7,996 bases of DNA from JBGTKH01 sp041744735 (GCA_041744735.1 JBGTKH010000661.1:1-7996), one strand, 5' to 3'. Positions 1 to 6,376 are shown, counted from the first letter of the stretch. Numbers and translations are program-made. The notes: generated by a model not told the origin, from the letters alone.

Positions 1-630
1 CTTGTTCAGCAGCAGAAACGAGCGGGTGAAGGAGAGCCCGATGTCGTCTTCGTCCAAGTACGACTCCTTGGCCAGCCGCGTTTTCGTTTCGCGCACGCGA
101 TCGACCACCGCCTGCAATTGCTCGATGCCGTCGTCGCTGCCCAAATCGGCGACGAGCAGTACCAGATCGGCGCCGCGAATTAGTCCCTGCGTGACCGGAT
201 CGAAAACGTCGGCGGTGATCGGCGGCGTATCGACTAACTGCACCATCACGTCTTCCCAAGGCATCATGCCAGGAATCGGTTCGCGTGTGGTGAACGGGTA
301 GGGTGCAACTTCGGGCGTAGCGCGGGTGAGCGACTTGAGCAATTGGCTCTTGCCGGCGTTGGGCCCGCCGATGATCACCGCGCGGCCAGCTCCCTGCCGC
401 GGCAGACGAAAGCCGTGCCCCTTTTTGCCGCCCGCTTTGTGATGCTGCTCGGCGTCCTTTTTGGCCTTGCTGATTTTCTGTTTCAGCTCGGCCTGGAGTT
501 TATCGGTGCCCTTATGCTTGGGCAGCTCGCGCAGCATCACCTGCAGGCACTGCAGCTCTTCTTCCGGCGTGCCGGCCCGGCGATATTCCTCTTCGGCCTT
601 GTGGTACTGCGGCGTAAGGTTGGCAGGCAT
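1..630 (-). CDS. Obg/DRG-like GTPase, N-terminal part (3' end beyond window)
   Basis: The 210 visible codons start at ATG 630. They encode a charged helical N-terminus (about residues 1-70, rich in Lys/Glu, probably a helical hairpin) followed by a G domain. The G1/P-loop is GGPNAGKS (88-95). The G2 region is YPFTTREPIPG (111-121), the classic Obg/DRG switch-I signature. G3 is DTPP (134-137), and the window ends at the N-K of the G4 NKxD motif (209-210). Family knowledge: Obg/DRG proteins are cytoplasmic GTPases linked to ribosomes and translation. DRG members carry a C-terminal TGS domain, which would lie outside the window and is not seen. There is no Obg glycine-rich N-domain, so the DRG-like branch fits better than Obg. 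No clear Shine-Dalgarno precedes the ATG; the start is chosen because the helical region begins there. The G3 Pro-Pro replaces the usual Pro-Gly. The family call is firm; the cellular role is inferred. Confidence 0.88.
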   Translation of the reverse strand, partial: MPANLTPQYHKAEEEYRRAGTPEEELQCLQVMLRELPKHKGTDKLQAELKQKISKAKKDAEQHHKAGGKKGHGFRLPRQGAGRAVIIGGPNAGKSQLLKSLTRATPEVAPYPFTTREPIPGMMPWEDVMVQLVDTPPITADVFDPVTQGLIRGADLVLLVADLGSDDGIEQLQAVVDRVRETKTRLAKESYLDEDDIGLSFTRSFLLLNK

Positions 631-666
631 CGTGGCTGCGATGTCCGAATTGGCGATGCGGAGAGT

Positions 667-685
667 GACGGGTTACGAACCCGTC
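667..685. repeat. Short intergenic palindrome, copy 1 (REP-like)
   Basis: GACGGGTT (667-674) and AACCCGTC (678-685) are perfect inverted arms around a 3-nt loop, followed by CTAC. The same layout (GACGGRTT, 3-nt centre, AAYCCGTC, CTAC) recurs at 822-846, so this is a repeat family rather than chance. It lies between the two leftmost minus-strand genes. It could act as a transcript-end hairpin for the upstream gene or be a REP/MITE-like element. There is no T-run strong enough to call a terminator. Confidence 0.6.
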
Positions 686-711
686 CTACAGTTTATCGAA
701 GCGGCCAAGGA

Positions 712-730
712 GCGGCCAGTCGGAGGCCGC
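712..730. repeat. GC-rich hairpin in intergenic region
   Basis: GCGGCC (712-717) pairs with GGCCGC (725-730) across a 7-nt loop. A second GCGGCC at 701-706 could compete for the same 3' arm. It sits about 80 nt upstream of the GTPase start on the minus strand, so it might be in the leader of that gene or simply part of the repeat cluster between 667 and 846. No T-run follows on either strand. Confidence 0.35.
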
Positions 731-821
731 AGAGATGGAGCGAGTGGGTACCTGCGAGTGTCGGATGGGTTTCCTTCGTTTCTAACCCGTGCTGAAGGCA
801 TCGTCCGCTGCCAATTGAAAG

Positions 822-844
822 AGGACGGATTGGCAATCCGTCCT
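822..844. repeat. Short intergenic palindrome, copy 2 (REP-like)
   Basis: AGGACGGATTG (822-832) and CAATCCGTCCT (834-844) form an 11-bp palindrome with one central base. It is followed by AC and TTGG, and the left flank AAG mirrors the right flank CTT with one bulged base. It has the same orientation and design as the palindrome at 667-685. It begins about 30 bp beyond the stop codon of the exported repeat protein. A hairpin here could also help end that transcript, as TCTTTC follows it on the minus strand. Confidence 0.6.
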
Positions 845-875
845 ACTTGGAGCGTGCTCGATAATCATCGTCGCA

Positions 876-2012
876 TTACGGTGCGAATGATCGCCAGCCT
901 GAGTCGTCCCACTTATTGGCGGACGATGCGGCGGAGGGCGCGCTGGTGGCGCTCGTCTGTCGCACAGATTGCGACGTGGGCCACGAGATAGGCGTCGCGG
1001 CCCACGCTCGTTCCACTGTCAGCGCTGCCGTTTGATCGCGCGGATTCAAGAGTCTCGGAGCCGCGTTGGGGCGAAGCTGCGAACGCTCGGCGTCGGGATC
1101 AGGGACCGGTTGCAGGTTGGAACCGCTGGCCGGCTTCTGCTGGGTACCCGACGAAGAATTCGAGTAGGTACTGCCGCTGTTGCCGTTAGCCGGTGGATAC
1201 AGTCGCGTGCCCGAGCCTTGGAAACCCGGTTGCAAAGCGCCGGGATTCAAGCTGGGTGCTTGATCGGCGGGCGTGGGCGACAGCGGCATTGTGGTCGAAG
1301 GCTGTCCGAACGGCACGGTCGTTGACGGCGCGCCAAAGGGAACGCTCGTTGCACCCGGCGTGGGCGAATAATAAGGAGTGGCCGTGGGTGCCGCGGTCGT
1401 CGCCGGTGCACAGCCGATGGTACTCGTCTGGGCCACCGCCGCCGGTGCCACTGCGCCAAAGGTGGGCAAGAACGTCGTGTAGGGAACGCGGGCGACTTGC
1501 CAATTGTAGTAAGTGCACGGTCGCATCACTGTGACTGTTGCGCCCGTCACCGGATCGACGCTGAATTCAGGCCGATACGTCGTCACGGGAACTCGCATCA
1601 GCCGCGATCGGTAATACGTCTGCGGCACGTAGTTCACAACCACCTGTTGCTGAATCGGCTGACAAGCGGACTCACCATAGTACGCCGTTGTGCCCACCGG
1701 CTGTGCAAAGTTGACGGTGGTTTGCGGCTGATAGTAGGCAACTGAACCCGCAGGCTGATAATACGCCACGTTCCCCGCCGGTTGATAATACGCCTCGTTC
1801 CCCGCCGGTTGATAATACGCCACGTTCCCCGCCGGTTGATAATACGCGACGTTCCCACCGGGCTGATAGTAGCTGATTGTGCCGACCGGATAATACGCGG
1901 TGCGGCGACGGCCGAAGAGCCAAGTGAACAGTCCGGCTTGAGCGTTGGTCGCAAAGGCAAGCTCGGCCACCACCATACAAGCCACGATCAGCGTGCGTCT
2001 CGAAGTCAGCAT
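876..2012 (-). CDS. Exported Tyr/Pro-rich protein with YYQP tandem repeats, function unknown
   Basis: This encodes 378 aa. The frame is open up to 2060, but ATG 2012 is chosen because GGAG (2020-2023) sits 7 nt upstream and a signal peptide then starts at once: MLTSRR, a hydrophobic stretch, then ATNAQA-G with likely cleavage near residue 26. A short basic segment, LFTWLFGRRR, follows. Next come six 9-residue units of the form AYYQPAGNV (residues 47-100), then a Tyr/Val/Gln-rich region with VPQTYYRSR and VPVTTYRPEF (about 125-185) and MRPCTYYNW. A long low-complexity Pro/Thr/Ser/Gly/Gln region follows. The last residues, WDDSGWRS, look like a conserved terminal tag. There are no enzymatic motifs. 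Proteins of this style are common in planctomycetes and are presumed to be cell-envelope proteins; that localisation is inference. The last 50 or so residues are Ala/Ser-rich, but no frameshift is evident. Confidence 0.85.
   Translation of the reverse strand: MLTSRRTLIVACMVVAELAFATNAQAGLFTWLFGRRRTAYYPVGTISYYQPGGNVAYYQPAGNVAYYQPAGNEAYYQPAGNVAYYQPAGSVAYYQPQTTVNFAQPVGTTAYYGESACQPIQQQVVVNYVPQTYYRSRLMRVPVTTYRPEFSVDPVTGATVTVMRPCTYYNWQVARVPYTTFLPTFGAVAPAAVAQTSTIGCAPATTAAPTATPYYSPTPGATSVPFGAPSTTVPFGQPSTTMPLSPTPADQAPSLNPGALQPGFQGSGTRLYPPANGNSGSTYSNSSSGTQQKPASGSNLQPVPDPDAERSQLRPNAAPRLLNPRDQTAALTVERAWAATPISWPTSQSVRQTSATSAPSAASSANKWDDSGWRSFAP
1713..1874 (-). repeat. Six 27-bp in-frame tandem repeats coding YYQP units
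   Basis: Six consecutive 27-bp units encode SYYQPGGNV, AYYQPAGNV, AYYQPAGNE, AYYQPAGNV, AYYQPAGSV and AYYQPQTTV. The three units at 1767-1793, 1794-1820 and 1821-1847 are identical except for one base, which changes Val to Glu in the middle one. The outer units are more diverged. This is the pattern expected of recent internal duplication by slippage or unequal recombination. Confidence 0.93.
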
Positions 2013-2019
2013 CGTCTTG

Positions 2020-2023
2020 CTCC
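2020..2023 (-). promoter_or_regulatory. Ribosome binding site setting the start of the YYQP-repeat protein
   Basis: GGAG on the minus strand, 7 nt before ATG 2012. It decides against the longer frame starting near 2060, which would put 16 charged residues before the signal peptide. No convincing -35/-10 pair was found upstream; TATAGA on the minus strand near 2035-2040 is at best a weak -10. Confidence 0.65.
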
Positions 2024-2168
2024 GTTCATTAGAGTCTATACGCTGAATGGTAGGCCACAAACTTTAGTCCGGAAAGCCAAACGGCTGAAGATTTCTCGAT
2101 TTCAAGCAGCCATGATGATGGTGCTATCAACGGCGTAAGCTTGGAAAGCAGCTAGAAGTTTGGCGCGT

Positions 2169-2185
2169 AGCTAGGAGAGCTAGCT
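2169..2185. repeat. Small stem-loop in the 2013-2267 gap
   Basis: AGCTAG (2169-2174) pairs with CTAGCT (2180-2185) around a GAGAG loop. It lies between the ATPase stop (2268) and the promoter region of the YYQP-repeat gene, so it could help end the operon transcript. The minus strand has no T-run directly after it, so no terminator is called. The gap otherwise holds a 6-bp inverted repeat (GTCACG 2208-2213 with CGTGAC 2241-2246) and no credible gene. Confidence 0.3.
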
Positions 2186-2267
2186 TGGGGAGAGTTTTTC
2201 GCGCGATGTCACGTTGTCGACATTCATTTTCCTGCTGGCGCGTGACCCCGTTTTCTTGGAACGACCG

Positions 2268-2885
2268 CTACCGTCGGCGCTGTTCATACACGTCATATAA
2301 AGCGAACATGACTTCGCGCACGTTGCCGTGTTGCTCGTCGAAGGACTGAGCGACATCGGCATCGCTGACGATCGTTGAATCGCCTCGCAGCAAACGCGAG
2401 ACGACTTGTTGCGTGACTTCGAGAGTTGCCTTTGTGCGGCACAAGTCGGTTAGACCGACCGGTTGATGGGCCGTCACAAGCAGGCCGCAATGCCGACGCC
2501 GGCAAGTGCGTTTCAAATGCCAGCGGCTCCACCAGCTTAGTTGCTCGTAGCCGTCAACGATCACTTGCGTGTGTGCATCCCACGCGCACATTTCGACGCG
2601 AGACACGGGCAAGCGTCGCTGGCCTTCGTGCAAAGTGAAGTGAACAACGGAGCGTCCCTCTTTCTGCAAATGTGGGATGAGCGTACAGAGCAATGTCGAC
2701 TTGCCGCTGCCGTGCGGCCCGATGATTTGGCCCCACCATGACAGTTGACGCATGCGATCGATCAACTGGCTTGTATCGCCACCAGAGGGAAACAGATATT
2801 CAATGGCACCGGGCCGCGTACAACGAGTCGCGAATGGGTTCGTGGCGAAGCGAGATGTAGCGTTGGATTGGGACACGAAAGTCAC
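2268..2885 (-). CDS. Small P-loop ATPase, third gene of arrestin/ATPase operon
   Basis: This encodes 205 aa starting at GTG 2885. That codon overlaps the stop of the preceding gene in ATGTGA, which implies translational coupling. A second GTG at 2876 is possible. The frame is open to 3038, but that would overlap the upstream gene by about 150 bp. The N-terminal NPFATR motif precedes Walker A, GPHGSGKST (56-64). A Walker B-like strand, QVIVDGYEQ, has Asp at 111 and Glu at 114. LLVTAH (about 135-140) resembles a sensor-1 strand. The C-terminus is helical and basic, ending in YEQRRR. The NPF-then-Walker-A layout recalls ExeA/TniB-like AAA ATPases, but the lid and transposition partners are absent and the likeness is only inferred. 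It probably powers or regulates whatever the two upstream arrestin-fold proteins do. The P-loop NTPase call is firm; the substrate is unknown. Confidence 0.85.
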   Translation of the reverse strand: MTFVSQSNATSRFATNPFATRCTRPGAIEYLFPSGGDTSQLIDRMRQLSWWGQIIGPHGSGKSTLLCTLIPHLQKEGRSVVHFTLHEGQRRLPVSRVEMCAWDAHTQVIVDGYEQLSWWSRWHLKRTCRRRHCGLLVTAHQPVGLTDLCRTKATLEVTQQVVSRLLRGDSTIVSDADVAQSFDEQHGNVREVMFALYDVYEQRRR

Positions 2886-3334
2886 ATCGCAGAGGGCTCG
2901 GAATCTGCCGATACGTCGGACTCGGCGGCTGGCGGCTCCGGCGCAACGACGGGCGCCGGCACCGCGCCAAGTTGAAACGTTTGCTCGTAAAATACCTCCT
3001 TGCCACGGCGCAGGAACAATCGCACTCGCACGCACCAACGGATCTTTACAATCGCGCCGTCGTAGCTGAGCGGGCTGTTTGGCAACGGCGTGCGAAAGCG
3101 GCGCAGCGGACGCAGGTCGCCGTTCTCGGCATCGTTGGGCACTCGCCGCTCGAAGTAGTGCACGGCCAAATCCTCATCCCCTTTGCCTTCCGTGTACCAC
3201 AACACGGATGCTTCGATCGCCTGAATCTCTTCGGCCGGAACCGCGTCGATTTGGAATTCGCACTCCAATTCGTCGCCCGGCTGAAAAATCCGCCGAGGAT
3301 CGCGCAGAGTCAGGCTGATCAGAGGTTCTATCAT
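2882..3334 (-). CDS. Small soluble arrestin-like-fold protein, second gene of operon
   Basis: This encodes 150 aa. ATG 3334 is chosen over an in-frame ATG 18 nt upstream because it forms the classic ATGA overlap with the upstream stop codon, and GGAAGG lies just before it. There is no signal peptide or membrane segment. Residues 5-122 are beta-rich with the run expected of an arrestin-like sandwich: ISLTLRDPRRIFQPGD, then ASVLWYTEGKGDEDL, then RTPLPNSPLSYDG and VKIRWCVRVRLF, ending in the strand FYEQTFQLG. The LPxSPxSYxG...IRWxVRV pattern is like the C-lobe of Spo0M/arrestin-like proteins (family knowledge, moderate confidence). Residues 123-150 are a Pro/Ala/Ser/Glu tail, probably disordered. 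Placement between a membrane protein with a similar domain and an ATPase suggests an adaptor or scaffold role. This is inference. Confidence 0.8.
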   Translation of the reverse strand: MIEPLISLTLRDPRRIFQPGDELECEFQIDAVPAEEIQAIEASVLWYTEGKGDEDLAVHYFERRVPNDAENGDLRPLRRFRTPLPNSPLSYDGAIVKIRWCVRVRLFLRRGKEVFYEQTFQLGAVPAPVVAPEPPAAESDVSADSEPSAM

Positions 3335-4374
3335 GGCCTTCCGTTGCTGCACGCGGCCGGATACACGACGACGGGAAAGCTACGCTCGTAAGTAGGCCAA
3401 CCGTCGGCCTCGCCCTTGACCACTAACTTCCACTGCACGCGATTATAATGCGACTGGAAGGAGTGCATCACGTTTTCGGGCATTCGCAGATCGCATTCAT
3501 GCTCGAACGGAATACCGGGATTGATTTCAAAATCCTCGCGGCAGAAGACCCGTGACTCGTGCACGCGGCGGACTTCCGTGCGCAGGTCGGTGCCCTGATG
3601 GTAAGTGGCTTCCTCTTCGCAGACCAGCAGCAACTCCAATCGCTTCACCGACAACCGCCCCGCTTGCGACACAAAGATGCTGTAGCGATCGCCCGGCCGC
3701 AGCGGATGATCGGACACCTCAACACTGGTCGGCCCGATGCCTGCATGAACGGCGACCTGCTTCACGAAGTAGTAAATCGCCCACGCCCCGACGGTCACGA
3801 AGGGCACGACGAAGATCGTCAGAAACCATTCGGGATTGCCCAGCACGTGGCTTTCGATCGCCACCACGAGCAATACCGACGAGATGGCATTCCAGACCAA
3901 GCTAAAGACCGCCGCCGCGATCAACTTCCACAACGGCGACTGAGCGATCGGCAGCCGGTAGGCCAGCGTGATCCCCGGGCTGTCGGTTTGGTTCGTGTCG
4001 CGCGGCACGTTGGGATAATCTTTAGGCGAGAATGACGTCGCGCTGAGCAATTCGATGTTGCCGGCACGCTTCACGAGCGCCGACCGCCGTTCGGCCGACG
4101 CCCCGACGTGCAGCACGGTGTAAATCACGCCGCCGCCGCCGATCAACAGAAATGAACCCAAGACCAGAATCAACAGCCACAGCGCCCAGCCGGAAAACCG
4201 CAGCTCGTCGGGCGCCTCGCGCACAAACTGCGATGTGATGACAGCGGCCAGCGAAATCGCCCCCAGTACAAACAGCGCAGCAAAGAACAACGCCTCACCG
4301 ACGCTGCCCAGCAGCTTTGAACCGGTGCGGCGAACGCCGCGCTTCTTTTCCCACAACCGAAACAGCCGTGCCAC
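3331..4374 (-). CDS. Membrane protein with four TM helices and arrestin-like C-terminal domain
   Basis: This encodes 347 aa from GTG 4374, chosen because GGAG lies 9 nt upstream. The frame stays open to a TTG at 4437, but a TACAAT box (4431-4426) falls inside that extension, so the longer start is less likely. The N-terminus is basic with RRTGSKLLGSVGEALF. Hydrophobic helices fall at about residues 27-49, 61-89, 151-173 and 183-204. Between helices 2 and 3 is a soluble loop with SATSFSPKDYPNVP and a YRLPI strand. Residues 215-339 form a beta-rich domain: HPLRPGDRY, CREDFEINPGIPFEHEC, LRMPENVMHSFQS, VQWKLVVKGE and a terminal WPTYERSFPVVVYP. This resembles an arrestin-like sandwich. It is first in the operon and its stop overlaps the next start. 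Likely a membrane anchor presenting the domain to its soluble partner; function unknown. Confidence 0.82.
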   Translation of the reverse strand: MARLFRLWEKKRGVRRTGSKLLGSVGEALFFAALFVLGAISLAAVITSQFVREAPDELRFSGWALWLLILVLGSFLLIGGGGVIYTVLHVGASAERRSALVKRAGNIELLSATSFSPKDYPNVPRDTNQTDSPGITLAYRLPIAQSPLWKLIAAAVFSLVWNAISSVLLVVAIESHVLGNPEWFLTIFVVPFVTVGAWAIYYFVKQVAVHAGIGPTSVEVSDHPLRPGDRYSIFVSQAGRLSVKRLELLLVCEEEATYHQGTDLRTEVRRVHESRVFCREDFEINPGIPFEHECDLRMPENVMHSFQSHYNRVQWKLVVKGEADGWPTYERSFPVVVYPAACSNGRP

Positions 4375-4425
4375 CGCGAGCGGCTCCGTCACACTGAAGT
4401 GTTGCTTGGTTGACGCCCGTCGAGT

Positions 4426-4431
4426 ATTGTA
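4426..4431 (-). promoter_or_regulatory. Candidate -10 box for the three-gene operon
   Basis: The minus strand reads TACAAT here, five of six matches to TATAAT. It lies 52 nt upstream of the chosen GTG 4374, which would give a leader of roughly 45 nt. No good -35 hexamer is present 16-18 nt upstream, so the call is weak. The 4375-4515 region must hold divergent promoters for this operon and the beta-propeller gene. Confidence 0.3.
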
Positions 4432-4515
4432 CTCCAATCACTCGTGGCGTATCTCTGTTTTTTACCGTTTCTCCGGCACTCTGGCGACGGGGAAACTTTC
4501 AGAAAGGCGGACGCG

Positions 4516-5802
4516 ATGTGCGGCTACTGCGGTGTTTTTGGCGGGTATCGCGCGTGGTTGCTGTTGGGTGCGATTTTCCTTTTCACGCTGCCGATGACAC
4601 CGCGGTTGTCGCGAGCTGGTGATTGGCCGCAGATCCTGGGTCCGGCGCGCGACGGCCGGGCAACGGGCGAGTCGCTCTTGACGCAATGGCCATCCGGTGG
4701 GCCTCCGCAAGTCTGGACTTACAAAGTAGGCAGCGGCTTCGCGGGTCCCGCAGTCGCTGGAAGCCGCGTCGTCGTATTTCATCGCGTTGGGGAGAACGAA
4801 AGGGTCGAGGCGCTCGATGCAGAGACCGGCCGTTCGCTCTGGCAGACTGACTTTCCAGCCTTGTATCGCGGCGGCATCAATCCCGACACTGGCCCACGGT
4901 GCGTGCCCGTGATTTACCAGGACAACGTGTATGTCTTCGGAGCCGCCGGTGATTTACATAGCGTCGCGCTGGTCACCGGCGCCAAGCGCTGGTCGCGCAA
5001 TACGTACGCCGATTTCAACGGGGACGAAGGTTACTTCGGCACCGGCAGCACGCCGATTGTGGCGGACGACAAACTACTGGTGAACGTCGGCGGGCGCGGC
5101 GGGGCCGGACTGGTCGCCTTTGCACTCGATACCGGGAAAACCGTTTGGCAGGGGACCGACGAACGAGCCAGTTACTCGTCGCCCACGACGACATCGATCA
5201 ACGGCCAGCAACACGTGATTTTCGTCACGCGATTGAATACCGTCGCCGTCGATCCGAGCAACGGCAAAGTACGGTTTCAATTTCCCTTCGGCCGCACCGG
5301 CCCGACGGTGAACGCCGCCACGCCGCTGGTGTTTGACGGTCACCTCTTTGTAACCGCCAGCTACGGCATCGGCGCGGAATTGGCTCGCATCAGCGGCGGC
5401 CAGCCCGTGACCATGTGGTCCAGCGACGACGTGCTGTCCAGCCAATACACGACCAGCGTTTACGACGGCGGCTACCTCTATGGCATCGACGGCCGCGAAG
5501 ATATCGGCACCGCTCGCTTGCGATGCGTGGAAGCCAAAACCGGCAAAGTGAAATGGACCGAAGAAGATTTCGGAGTGGCTCACATGATACTTGCTGACGG
5601 CAAGCTGCTGATTCTAAAGATCGACGGCCAATTGGTTCTGGCCGAAGCATCGTCCGCGCAGTACGTCGAGCTGGCCAGTGCTCGAGTGTCCAGCCAACTG
5701 ACACGCTCACTGCCAGCGTTATCGGACGGTCGCCTGTACGTTCGCAATAACCCAACCAACAGCACTGGCGAACTCAAATGCCTCGTTGTTGGAAAGCGAT
5801 GA
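4516..5802 (+). CDS. Secreted PQQ-like beta-propeller repeat protein
   Basis: This encodes 428 aa. ATG 4516 is chosen because AAAGG (4503-4507) lies 8 nt upstream and a signal peptide follows: hydrophobic residues about 13-28, with likely cleavage near residues 32-35 before DWPQ. The mature start, DWPQILGPARDG, is typical of planctomycete outer-layer beta-propellers. Propeller blades carry the PQQ/quinoprotein-like motif: ALDAETGRSLW (99-109), ALVTGAKRW, ALDTGKTVW (203-211), VDPSNGKVRF and VEAKTGKVKW (338-347). Length fits a single seven- or eight-bladed propeller with no added catalytic domain. Family members include BamB scaffold proteins and quinoprotein dehydrogenases. The catalytic acids of true dehydrogenases cannot be assigned here, so a binding or scaffold role is more likely. 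Two cysteines in MCGYC lie before the hydrophobic stretch and are not a lipobox. It is divergent from the arrestin/ATPase operon; a functional link is possible but not shown. Confidence 0.9.
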   Translation: MCGYCGVFGGYRAWLLLGAIFLFTLPMTPRLSRAGDWPQILGPARDGRATGESLLTQWPSGGPPQVWTYKVGSGFAGPAVAGSRVVVFHRVGENERVEALDAETGRSLWQTDFPALYRGGINPDTGPRCVPVIYQDNVYVFGAAGDLHSVALVTGAKRWSRNTYADFNGDEGYFGTGSTPIVADDKLLVNVGGRGGAGLVAFALDTGKTVWQGTDERASYSSPTTTSINGQQHVIFVTRLNTVAVDPSNGKVRFQFPFGRTGPTVNAATPLVFDGHLFVTASYGIGAELARISGGQPVTMWSSDDVLSSQYTTSVYDGGYLYGIDGREDIGTARLRCVEAKTGKVKWTEEDFGVAHMILADGKLLILKIDGQLVLAEASSAQYVELASARVSSQLTRSLPALSDGRLYVRNNPTNSTGELKCLVVGKR

Positions 5803-5849
5803 CGACAGATTCCGCCTCCACAACGTCCTGAATGATACCTGCCATCGTG

Positions 5850-5870
5850 AATGCATTGACCGGCATTTTT
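5850..5870 (+). terminator. Weak candidate terminator after the beta-propeller gene
   Basis: AATGC (5850-5854) can pair with GCATT (5863-5867) around an 8-nt loop, ending in a five-T run (5866-5870). It is 48 nt after the stop codon, a suitable place between convergent genes. The stem is only 5 bp and AU-containing, so intrinsic termination would be inefficient. The sequence just downstream also reads as a possible coding relic. Confidence 0.25.
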
Positions 5871-5947
5871 AGACGGTTATTTCAACTTCGCGCAAGTCCG
5901 CATCACGGAGTTTGTCGGCAACGACGGAAAGGTATTCGCGAATCGCG

Positions 5948-6367
5948 TCATTCGCCCTGCAACGTCAGCACCAGCTTTCGTGCCCCGCCGCGGTTGCGAT
6001 GTTCGCAGAGGTAGATTCCCTGCCACGTTCCCAGCATCAGCCGGCCATCTTGAATCGGTATGGAGACGGAACTGCCCATCAGCGACGACTTGACGTGGGC
6101 TGGCATGTCATCGGGGCCTTCGATCGTGTGGACATAGGGAAAATCTTCCGGCGCGATGGCGTTGAGCGCCGATTCCATGTCCCGCGGAACATCGGGGTCC
6201 GCGTTCTCGTTGATAGTTAACGACGCGGACGTGTGTTGGATAAACACGTGCAGCACGCCAACGCGGATTCGTTTCAATTCGGGCAGAGCGTCCACCACGT
6301 CGGACGTGATCAAGTGAAACCCTCGCGGAAAGGGCGAAAGTTGCAGATTGTGCTGGTACCAAGCCAT
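5948..6367 (-). CDS. yjbQ: YjbQ / UPF0047 family protein
   Basis: This encodes 139 aa, full length for the family. Start ATG 6367 has a perfect GGAGG 9 nt upstream (6377-6381, minus strand). All family signatures are present: HTSASLTINENADPDV (45-60) with a following Asp, EGPDDMPAHVKSSLMG (83-98), and GTWQGIYLCEHRNRGGAR (113-130), which carry the conserved His, Asp, Asn and Glu residues of the family site. YjbQ proteins are small cytoplasmic single-domain proteins forming trimers. They are often labelled secondary thiamine-phosphate synthase from E. coli complementation, but the physiological role is unsettled. It is a single gene, convergent with the beta-propeller gene; no thiamine genes are nearby. 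Very sure of family, unsure of activity. Confidence 0.96.
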   Translation of the reverse strand: MAWYQHNLQLSPFPRGFHLITSDVVDALPELKRIRVGVLHVFIQHTSASLTINENADPDVPRDMESALNAIAPEDFPYVHTIEGPDDMPAHVKSSLMGSSVSIPIQDGRLMLGTWQGIYLCEHRNRGGARKLVLTLQGE

Positions 6368-6376
6368 GTCTTTGAT

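Noticed and set aside
461..991. A 176-codon plus-strand open frame
   Set aside because: It runs antisense to the GTPase, through the palindrome cluster, and into the tail of the YYQP-repeat gene. The GTPase motifs on the other strand are unmistakable.
1713..1874. CRISPR-like array of 27-bp repeats
   Set aside because: The units are directly adjacent with no spacers and translate in frame as a protein repeat.
2885..3038. Longer N-terminus for the ATPase, starting at 3038
   Set aside because: It would overlap the preceding gene by about 150 bp and adds an Arg/Ala-rich segment typical of a shadow frame. The GTG at 2885 overlaps the upstream stop.
5074..5583. A 169-codon minus-strand open frame inside the beta-propeller gene
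   Set aside because: It is a high-GC shadow frame. The plus strand carries repeated PQQ-type motifs and a signal peptide.
5934..5943. Perfect 10-bp palindrome ATTCGCGAAT near the yjbQ stop
   Set aside because: It is too short and has no T-run or partner copy; expected by chance in a window of this size.
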